Shown in pieces: positions 15,301-21,982 of a DNA stretch of 31,085 nt (the stretch's first letter is position 1; the number at the start of each line of letters is the position of its first letter). Both the position numbers and the translations under genes were made by a program. The stretch is from JAWPMV01 sp038527215 (GTDB taxonomy: Bacteria > Bacteroidota > Bacteroidia > J057): the NCBI GenBank assembly GCA_038527215.1, contig JBCBGC010000097.1, positions 1 through 31,085 of the forward strand, in the 5' to 3' direction. The notes below the pieces were generated by a model that worked only from the letters and a program-made list of their open reading frames with translations, was not told the DNA's origin and ran no database searches.

Positions 15301-15927
15301 TTAGGGATTTGCGATAAGTTCGTATACTAAAAGAACCTTCAAAAGATGGGCATCTTCTCCCTTTTCAACCCTGCGAACCTGCCGCTGAAGGGCATGCTCC
15401 ACCTCAGAGGTAAACGGATACATTTTGTAGTAGGACCAGGAGGAAAATTGATGGCTTGCCCAGGCCAATACCTGAGCTTGCTGACCGGGTGAACTGGTCA
15501 AAATATCCAGGGCGTAGGCTCGGATTTCTACGTGGGCCCTAAAGGGAGCGGGCCAGGGTAATAAGAAAAGCAAAAAGCCCAGGGACCAGAGGCCAAGCCA
15601 GGGAAAAGAAAAGACGCCCACGGCCAGAATTTGGGGGAAGAGGTAGCCTAACATGAAAACAGGCTTGGTAAATCGCTCCTGGTCTAACATATGGACCATT
15701 TCATGGGCGAGGGTCCGCATCGCTGAGGCTTCATGTTGCTGAACATAGGCTCGGCTAGGCAGATAGATGGTTTGGCCGATGACCGTGGTAAAACGGGTCA
15801 GGAAATCCGGGCAGAACCACCAGACCAGCAGATTGAGGACCTGCATTTCCCAGGCCTCGTTTTTATATCGGATGGTAAAAGGAACCAGGCGTTGAAGTTC
15901 CTGCTCCAGTTGTTCAAATTTTGTCAT
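15301..15927 (-). CDS. Membrane-associated zinc metalloprotease-like protein (HEMVH)
   Basis: This 208-residue protein has a gluzincin-type motif, LAHEMVHMLD (His75, Glu76, His79). A downstream Glu134 in HVEIRAYALD may be the third zinc ligand, the usual arrangement for HExxH + ExxxD peptidases. Two hydrophobic segments (about residues 90-109 and 111-127) lie between the motif halves, suggesting a hairpin in the membrane. There is no signal peptide. I do not recognise a named family. It is the second gene of the operon: 9 bases after the cyclase gene and 13 before the amidohydrolase. A protease beside a signalling protein could be its output or control, but this is inference. Confidence 0.78.
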   Translation of the reverse strand: MTKFEQLEQELQRLVPFTIRYKNEAWEMQVLNLLVWWFCPDFLTRFTTVIGQTIYLPSRAYVQQHEASAMRTLAHEMVHMLDQERFTKPVFMLGYLFPQILAVGVFSFPWLGLWSLGFLLFLLPWPAPFRAHVEIRAYALDILTSSPGQQAQVLAWASHQFSSWSYYKMYPFTSEVEHALQRQVRRVEKGEDAHLLKVLLVYELIANP

Positions 15928-15936
15928 GAAAGCTGT

Positions 15937-16950
15937 CTAACTGACTCCCCGTCTGGCGCGCTGAACATGAAAAAGGGTCATGGGTTGTTGTTTGCCCCGA
16001 AGATTGATTTCCCCGATTTCCTGGCTGGTGAAATGCATGCCTTGCGGCAACTGGTCTAGAAGACTCTGGGATACCAGGAGATTTACCTGATACCGATTGC
16101 ACATGCCCTCGATGCGAGAGGTGGTATTTAGTACCTCCCCGGAGAACACTAACTCTTTTTTGACGGTGCCCACCATGCCTGAAGTCACTTTCCCGCAATG
16201 CAGACCCGCTTTAAATTCCGGATTGAGTTGATACTTCTCCTGATAGGAACTGCTCAGGAGCTTCATTTTGTCTACTATAGAGAAAAAGCAGTTGAGGCAA
16301 TTGGCTTGTGAAAGCCCATCCTCCAGGGGCCAGCTAATGACCACTTCATCCCCTACATATTGATAGATTTCTCCTGCGTGAGAAACGATGGAATCGGATA
16401 TATCTCCAAAAAAATCGTTGAGGAGGCTGAAGTACTTTACATGTCCCAGTCGCTCAGCGATTTCAGTGGAAGATTTGATGTCCAGAAACATAAAGACCCG
16501 ACTTACTTCTTCAGCAATCAGGTCCTGAGAAAAATCTACGGGTTCCAGGGCATTCTGGATTTTACTTTGCTTGTAGGCGCTGGCCAGGGTATCCAGCAGT
16601 TTTTCATTATCCCAGGGCTTGGTGATAAAGTCTGTCGCTCCATCCTTCATGGCCTGGATGGCCAGGTCTATATCCCCATAAGCGGTCATTAGGACTACAC
16701 TGGATTCGGGAGAAACCTGGCGAATGGTTCGCAACCATTGGAAGCCCTCTTTCCCACTGGTAGCCCCGATGGAAAAGTTCATATCCAACAGGATTACCTG
16801 GAAGTGTTTCTGATTCAGCAGATGGGTGATTTTCTGAGGCGTTGACTCAGTCACTACCTCAAAAAAATGCTTACGCAGGAGGATACGTAGGGTCGTCAGA
16901 ATACCTTCGTCGTCGTCAATAATTAAAATCCTTCCGAAGCGGCTGGGCAT
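15937..16950 (-). CDS. Response regulator with C-terminal class III nucleotide cyclase domain
   Basis: The 337-residue protein combines a receiver (residues 1-125) with a class III cyclase domain (about 150-335). The receiver has an acidic pocket at DDD (12-14), phospho-acceptor Asp56, Thr89 and Lys111. The cyclase keeps both metal-binding aspartates, Asp157 in FLDIKSST and Asp201 in YVGDEVV, and the transition-state Asn275 and Arg279 in LNTTSRIEG. The base-specifying residues differ from the norm: the usual Lys is Gln197 and the usual Asp/Thr is Val268. Product specificity (cAMP, cGMP or none) therefore cannot be read from sequence. No histidine kinase is adjacent. It is the first gene of the operon 16950-12936. 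Confidence 0.92.
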   Translation of the reverse strand: MPSRFGRILIIDDDEGILTTLRILLRKHFFEVVTESTPQKITHLLNQKHFQVILLDMNFSIGATSGKEGFQWLRTIRQVSPESSVVLMTAYGDIDLAIQAMKDGATDFITKPWDNEKLLDTLASAYKQSKIQNALEPVDFSQDLIAEEVSRVFMFLDIKSSTEIAERLGHVKYFSLLNDFFGDISDSIVSHAGEIYQYVGDEVVISWPLEDGLSQANCLNCFFSIVDKMKLLSSSYQEKYQLNPEFKAGLHCGKVTSGMVGTVKKELVFSGEVLNTTSRIEGMCNRYQVNLLVSQSLLDQLPQGMHFTSQEIGEINLRGKQQPMTLFHVQRARRGVS

Positions 16951-17031
16951 AGGTTTAGTGACTTATCCTCATTTCGTACGAATACCTTGCCTTTAAGATA
17001 CCATCAATGATGCCATTTAGCAAGGTGGCCC

Positions 17032-17787
17032 TTAATTGATGATCTTTATCCAGGGATATGGATCAGTACCACCTTTGAACCATTTTCCCATGCCAGAAGC
17101 TGGCCGATAAAGGTATTGATAATCGAAGGCCTGAAAATCAGATCGTTGATGGCAATGGATCAGGGGTTCGTCGGTATGGATTCCCAATTGAGTAAGGTAA
17201 TCCATCTTGGTTTGTTGGGCTTTTTCAATTTCTCGATCCTGATAAATAGGACTGTCCAGAATGTGAATTTCTCCTCCGGAGACTACATAATGACGCGCTC
17301 TATTGATCAAGGATGCAAGGTTGGGGAAATATTCAATGGTGGCGGCGAGGATAATGGTTTGAAAATATTCAGCCGGAAATAAATCCTTGAAAGGGTCTCC
17401 CATCCCAAATTTGAGTTTGGGATGCACCAATACCCTGGCCGCTTGCTCCAAAGAGGCCTGATGCCGGTCTACCCCCCAGCATTCAACATCGAGTTGCCTG
17501 GCGATGGAGTGGATTAACCAACCCATGCCACAGCCGATTTCTAAAATAGAGCCTTTGGGTCCTTGCTTGCGTAGGTATTTTAGCAACCTTTCCTGCGACC
17601 TTTTTCGGCTTTCCCACTCCTGCCGGTGCAGGTTATAAAAGAAGGTTTCTGGAAACTCCTTTACCTCTGCATCAGAGTAAACCCGGTTCTCCTTCAGTCT
17701 GATTTTTTGGTAAAGATTTTCCTGTGGAGAAGAGACGGAGGAGAGTTGAAATACTCCCTGTTCCACAGATAATTGAGACAAGTTCAT
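17032..17787 (-). CDS. Class I SAM-dependent methyltransferase
   Basis: This 251-residue protein has the SAM-binding glycine motif ILEIGCGMGWL (residues 81-91), an acidic residue after strand 2 (GVDRH, Asp107) and a later motif (IILAATIEYFPN) typical of class I methyltransferases. The substrate is unknown. An N-terminal extension of about 75 residues precedes the fold, and the C-terminus ends with Trp/Tyr-rich sequence. It lies 40 bases after the stop of a one-TM protein gene on the same strand, so they may be co-transcribed. Confidence 0.88.
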   Translation of the reverse strand: MNLSQLSVEQGVFQLSSVSSPQENLYQKIRLKENRVYSDAEVKEFPETFFYNLHRQEWESRKRSQERLLKYLRKQGPKGSILEIGCGMGWLIHSIARQLDVECWGVDRHQASLEQAARVLVHPKLKFGMGDPFKDLFPAEYFQTIILAATIEYFPNLASLINRARHYVVSGGEIHILDSPIYQDREIEKAQQTKMDYLTQLGIHTDEPLIHCHQRSDFQAFDYQYLYRPASGMGKWFKGGTDPYPWIKIIN

Positions 17788-17827
17788 AGCGTACGGGAAA
17801 AACTGGGCGGTAAAATAGGCATTTTAA

Positions 17828-18223
17828 TTACTGGCAACAGGGATATGGAAAAGAAGTTAGGGTGCTTTGCCCCTGGGCTTTCCACCGGAGTTGCCAGCCG
17901 TCAGCGTCTTTTTTCAAACTATCCCCCACCGAAAACTCCCTGAGCGGGGTCTCTTCATTGACGCAATCACACATCCTGATGATCTGGCCACTGGAGAGTT
18001 GAATGGAAAAGTTACAGGACTCCTGGGCGATTTGCTGAATGGTGTCGGCAAAACCCAGGGGAACGGCTTCCTTTTCCAGCCAGGCCCTGCATCTGTCCAG
18101 TTGAGGCTTTTTGTAAATAAACCAGTAGGGTAGGACGGTTAGGATACAAATAGCCCCAAGAATGATGCTGGCGTAGCCCATGTAATAGGTGATCCTTCGA
18201 ATCAGGGGTGTATGTTTGATCAT
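17828..18223 (-). CDS. Single-TM membrane protein of unknown function
   Basis: The product is 131 residues from the ATG at 18223; an earlier in-frame ATG would add 23 residues and break the clear N-terminal anchor. A transmembrane helix (about residues 15-37: YYMGYASIILGAICILTVLPYWFIY, interrupted only by Gly and Pro) is followed by a soluble part of about 90 residues. That part has five cysteines (RCRAW, ESCNF, RMCDC, CC near the end). The cysteines suggest an oxidising compartment or metal binding. The terminal CCQ is notable. No family is recognised. Confidence 0.7.
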   Translation of the reverse strand: MIKHTPLIRRITYYMGYASIILGAICILTVLPYWFIYKKPQLDRCRAWLEKEAVPLGFADTIQQIAQESCNFSIQLSSGQIIRMCDCVNEETPLREFSVGDSLKKDADGWQLRWKAQGQSTLTSFPYPCCQ

Positions 18224-18416
18224 AGCAAAGAGCAAAATCTCCTTCAAGTTAAGGAAAAATACGGCTTCCCTCGAAGAGATGAAGGGGGGCACAGAATTTG
18301 GTGAAAAAAAAGTGTATTCCTAGCTGCTTTTGATGTATTATTGAACTCGTGGATAGTCAGGTACCTACCTACGATAAATCATTTTCACTTCATTACCTCG
18401 TTGCAAAAAATCACAC

Positions 18417-19406
18417 ATGAATCAGACCCTGTACCCACTGACTTTTGAGACCTTGTTTAAAGAAAAACTCTGGGGCGGCCAGAAGATCAAAACCGTCCTG
18501 GGAAAGGACTATGGAGAGCTGGCCAACTGTGGAGAAACTTGGGAGATATCAGGCGTGCCCGGCAATATTTCTGTGGTCAGAAACGGCCCGCTGGCAGGGA
18601 AGAATTTGGTAGAATTGATTCAAACCTACAAAGGGGCCCTTTTGGGCGAGCGGGTATATGCCAGGTATGGAGAAGAGTTCCCCTTATTGGTCAAATTTAT
18701 CGATGCTAATCAGGACCTTTCTATCCAGGTTCACCCGGATGATGAATTGGCTCGTAAGCGCCACAATTCTTTCGGAAAAACCGAGATGTGGTACATCTTC
18801 CAGGCTGATGAAGGCTCAAAGCTTATCACTGGATTCAATCAGGAATTAGATAAAGAAACCTACCTGGAGTACTTCGAATCCGGGCGGCTGATGGATATCC
18901 TGAATCAGGAAAGCGTAGAAAACGACGATGTGTATTTTCTGCCGGCCGGCCGGGTTCACACCATTGGCAAGGGTTTATTACTGGCGGAAATCCAGCAAAC
19001 TTCAGATGTTACCTATCGGATTTACGATTTCGATCGCAAGGATGCTGAGGGCAATACCCGCGAGCTGCATGTGGAAGAAGCCCTGGACGCGATTGATTAT
19101 AAGCACTATGATCAATACAAAACCCTCTACGCTCAGAAACAAAATGAGGCCTCACATATCGTAACCTCTCCTTACTTTACCACCAATCGACTCAATTATA
19201 CTGAGTCCGTGGTACGGAACTATGCGGAGCTAGATTCCTTTGTAATTCTGGTCTGTGTAGGTGGAGGCCTGACGGTAAAATCCCCTTCTGGGGAGATTGC
19301 CATGAAGCTGGGAGAAGCCATGCTGATCCCTGCATCCGTGCAAGAAGTGAGCTTGATTCCTGATGGCTCCTTTAAACTGCTTGAATCATATGTTCCTCAA
19401 AATTAA
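18417..19406 (+). CDS. manA: Mannose-6-phosphate isomerase, class I
   Basis: This 329-residue protein interconverts mannose-6-phosphate and fructose-6-phosphate, feeding GDP-mannose and capsule or glycan synthesis. The zinc ligands are visible: Gln104 and His106 in IQVHPDDE, Glu123 in KTEMWY and His181 in AGRVHTIG. Further family marks are KLWGG near the N-terminus and LLLAEIQQTSDVTYRIYD (190-204). The length fits the short Bacillus-type class I enzymes. It is monocistronic with a TTCG-loop terminator 25 bases after the stop. The 193-base divergent region 18224-18416 contains TATTATTG (18336-18343), one mismatch from TAnnTTTG, without a -33. Confidence 0.95.
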   Translation: MNQTLYPLTFETLFKEKLWGGQKIKTVLGKDYGELANCGETWEISGVPGNISVVRNGPLAGKNLVELIQTYKGALLGERVYARYGEEFPLLVKFIDANQDLSIQVHPDDELARKRHNSFGKTEMWYIFQADEGSKLITGFNQELDKETYLEYFESGRLMDILNQESVENDDVYFLPAGRVHTIGKGLLLAEIQQTSDVTYRIYDFDRKDAEGNTRELHVEEALDAIDYKHYDQYKTLYAQKQNEASHIVTSPYFTTNRLNYTESVVRNYAELDSFVILVCVGGGLTVKSPSGEIAMKLGEAMLIPASVQEVSLIPDGSFKLLESYVPQN

Positions 19407-19430
19407 AGACATAGATTACTGTGAATCGTT

Positions 19431-19456
19431 AGCTCGCTTCGGCGGGCTTTTTTTTT
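19431..19456 (+). terminator. Intrinsic terminator after manA
   Basis: AGCTCGC (19431-19437) pairs with GCGGGCT (19442-19448) around a stable TTCG tetraloop, with one G-T wobble. Nine T follow (19448-19456). Confidence 0.93.
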
Positions 19457-19560
19457 GAATAACTCCTTCGTTTTTAAAGGGATAGGCAAAAAAGGCATAG
19501 GAAATGGTAGGATGCCATTCGATAGTTTGTATATTACTTAAGATAAAAATACACACTCAC

Positions 19561-20454
19561 ATGCCTGAAGAACCCCTACAACCAAACGCTGGAGCAAATC
19601 CGGGGGACGCTGAGCTTGCTCATGAAAAACGCCAGACTGATTTGCTGAATCAGATCAAACGACTACTCTCTGACCGCAAAAAGGTTGAGGAGGAGGATGA
19701 TGAAGAAAACTGGACCAGCAATATTCTTACTGGCTTGCTGATCCTGGGCTTGCTGATTGGAGCCTTCTTTCTCATTAGACCCATTTTCGATAAGAAACCC
19801 GTAGACCCTGCTTATGCCAAAGTGGAGGGCATCAAACGCATGAAGGAACTTACCTTGGTGCGACACCATTATGAAACCATCATTCCGATCCGGAAGAAGG
19901 CCAAAAATGAGGAAGATAGAGATTTGCAAGTCTTGCTGATGGCACCTTGCCAGGTCAACGGATTCATTGACTTACGGGATATGAGATTTGATGTGCTTGA
20001 GGATTCCCTGATCCAGGTTACCCTGCCGCAAGCCGAAATCAATGAGCCTTGGATTGGCATCACGCAAACCAAAGAATATACCTTCCGGAAGAATATTTGG
20101 AAGCGGATGGGCGAGAAGATGAACCGAAAAGCCTTTAACTATCTGGCGGCCTATGATCAAATCCGCATGGCCATTGATAGTACCCGGAGAGAGGTGGCCA
20201 GAAAGGCTATCATGAATGGCATTCTGGAGGATACGGAAGAAAAAGCAGAAGATTATATCCGGAATATGGTCAATAATTTTGGGTATAGGGTAGAATTTAT
20301 CCAACCGGAAGAACCTACCTTTGCCCTTCCTGATAGTCTGGGGATCGATCAGTACTACCAACAAATCATGCAGGAAGCCAATCCGCGCAAACGCAGGCAG
20401 TTGGAAAGCCGCTTTCTACGCAATGTTTCTCGTATTTCTCGTCTCGTAAACTAA
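19561..20454 (+). CDS. DUF4230 family membrane-anchored protein (paralogue 1)
   Basis: The product is 297 residues from the ATG at 19561; a start 19 codons upstream would add residues of no pattern. A charged cytoplasmic segment (1-52) leads to one transmembrane helix (about 55-75), then an extracytoplasmic domain resembling DUF4230. Family-like elements are ELTLVRHHYETIIPI (96-110), a beta region with GFIDLRD and LPQAEI (130-160), and a helical C-terminus with ARKAIMNGILEDTEEKAEDY followed by FGYRVEFI. The domain function is unknown. It shares this domain with the next gene, 7 bases downstream, making a tandem paralogous pair and a clear operon. No Cys-based lipobox is present. Confidence 0.8.
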   Translation: MPEEPLQPNAGANPGDAELAHEKRQTDLLNQIKRLLSDRKKVEEEDDEENWTSNILTGLLILGLLIGAFFLIRPIFDKKPVDPAYAKVEGIKRMKELTLVRHHYETIIPIRKKAKNEEDRDLQVLLMAPCQVNGFIDLRDMRFDVLEDSLIQVTLPQAEINEPWIGITQTKEYTFRKNIWKRMGEKMNRKAFNYLAAYDQIRMAIDSTRREVARKAIMNGILEDTEEKAEDYIRNMVNNFGYRVEFIQPEEPTFALPDSLGIDQYYQQIMQEANPRKRRQLESRFLRNVSRISRLVN

Positions 20455-20461
20455 TCCAGAC

Positions 20462-21865
20462 ATGTTAGGCATTTGGCAAATCATTGTAAGTTTCTTTCGC
20501 TGGGTTGGGGTACGAAATATCCTCCTGGTGATCCTGGGCCTGGCCCTTTTCTCCATCGTCCGCGGACGTCTCAAAGTGGATGAAGAGGCCCGCATGCCCA
20601 TTACTTCCTTGTTCAAAAAAGTAGAATATGTAGAGGAGCTGAAATTGGTCACCTTCTACTATGAAGAAATTGTGGCCATCGGTACATCCGAGCGCTTGCA
20701 AGCCCTGGTCTTCGCGGCAGAGGATGAAGTGGATAATGCCCGTCGCGAGCTCATTAATGCGGAATTTAACCGGGACAATGCCCGAACCGCTTTAGAGGTG
20801 GCGATCCGCAAGCATGAGGCCACGGATACTACCTTGAGCCGGATTGAATTAGAGTATAGTGCCGCCAGAGATTCTTTTGAAAAATATGACTTCCGGAACT
20901 ACAGGCTCTTTGGCAATCTTCGGGAAAAGAAAGAAGCTGGTAAGATTGAACGCAAGCCGGTGGAGAAGGATTTCAAACGGATTCGCAAAATTATGGAAGA
21001 AGATGATACGGTCTTCGGGAGCAAAGCGCGCTTCCATTACCGGGTGTGGGTGAATGCGAATCGTCCGGGTAATGTGGGGCAGAATCCACAGATCATTGCG
21101 CTGGTAAAATTATTGAATGAGAAACGGGATTCCTTTATGAAGGAGCGGGATGAGGCCAAAGTGGTCCTCAGTAAAATGGAGGATGAAATGTCCAAAACCC
21201 GCCGTAAATATAAGCGTCAGTTGAACGAAGCTACCCGGGATTACCGTTCGGCGGAGGACGCGGTTGAAAAAGCCGAATTATCCCTCAAAAACAAAAAAGA
21301 AGAATTGGTAGAAGCCCAGCAGGAACTGGATGGCCTGGAAGGGGAACCTTTACCGAGTCTGCTGTTTGTGGTGTCCGCTGAAGTATCGGGCAAAGTGGAC
21401 CTGGCCCAATTAGATTATGAAATTGAAACCCAGGATTCTTTGACGATCAAACGCATGCCTGTCCCTTATCCTGACTCTGTCAATATCCGCATGTCTGAGA
21501 CTAAGCGGTTTTTGACGGAAGGCACGGACTTCCGCCTAACCCAGGCGGAAGAAGGCCTTTATTATAAAGTCTACCAACAGATCAAAGATGCCTTGGAAGA
21601 GACCAAAGGGGTAGTGCTGAAAAAGGCCCTGGAAACAGGTCTGATGGAAGAAACAGAGGAGATGGCCCTGGATTATGTCCGAGATGTAGCCCGCTCTATG
21701 GGGTACCGAATCGGCTTTCCTGCTTCGGGCCTTTCGGATGATCAGGAGCGGAATATACTGGTCGTCGAGAACGACTCTATAGATGAGATCACCAGTCAGG
21801 TAGTACAAAAACTGGACTCTATCCAAAAAGAAAGCCAGGAAGGGGAGGCCATTGACGGAGAATAA
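20462..21865 (+). CDS. DUF4230-like protein with long coiled-coil insertion (paralogue 2)
   Basis: The 467-residue protein has an N-terminal membrane anchor (about residues 5-33) and then the same domain as its upstream neighbour, split in two. The first piece (59-74, ELKLVTFYYEEIVAIG) aligns with residues 96-111 of paralogue 1. The second (298-418, with VSAEVSGKVDLAQLDYEI and KKALETGLMEETEEMALDY, then MGYRIGFP) aligns with the rest. Between them, about residues 80-295 are highly charged helix with two coiled-coil segments (80-145 and 212-292) around a short compact part (RLFGNLRE, FHYRVWVNANRPGN). The insertion may form a rod or oligomer handle. A membrane-associated structural role is an inference; function is unknown. 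Confidence 0.82.
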   Translation: MLGIWQIIVSFFRWVGVRNILLVILGLALFSIVRGRLKVDEEARMPITSLFKKVEYVEELKLVTFYYEEIVAIGTSERLQALVFAAEDEVDNARRELINAEFNRDNARTALEVAIRKHEATDTTLSRIELEYSAARDSFEKYDFRNYRLFGNLREKKEAGKIERKPVEKDFKRIRKIMEEDDTVFGSKARFHYRVWVNANRPGNVGQNPQIIALVKLLNEKRDSFMKERDEAKVVLSKMEDEMSKTRRKYKRQLNEATRDYRSAEDAVEKAELSLKNKKEELVEAQQELDGLEGEPLPSLLFVVSAEVSGKVDLAQLDYEIETQDSLTIKRMPVPYPDSVNIRMSETKRFLTEGTDFRLTQAEEGLYYKVYQQIKDALEETKGVVLKKALETGLMEETEEMALDYVRDVARSMGYRIGFPASGLSDDQERNILVVENDSIDEITSQVVQKLDSIQKESQEGEAIDGE

Positions 21866-21956
21866 AGCACCTTGATAGAGACGCTATTTGGGGGGAATTG
21901 GCAGAGTATATGGACCGGCTGGCAGAAAAGCACGTTTAAACGCTGATCTGCCCTGC

Positions 21957-21978
21957 TATATTCGCGCAAAGCTGCGCG
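21957..21978 (+). promoter_or_regulatory. Promoter-like element and short hairpin before the DUF5916 gene
   Basis: TATATTCG (21957-21964) is one base from TAnnTTTG, with TTTA 18 bases upstream (21935-21938). It overlaps a perfect stem CGCGCA/TGCGCG (21963-21968, 21973-21978) that ends 4 bases before the ATG. Both assignments are tentative. Confidence 0.25.
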
Positions 21979-21982
21979 GAAA

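Noticed and set aside
19504..19560. An upstream start adding 19 residues to the first DUF4230 protein
   Set aside because: The extra residues would put a hydrophobic patch in front of the charged N-terminus; the ATG at 19561 fits the membrane-anchor layout.
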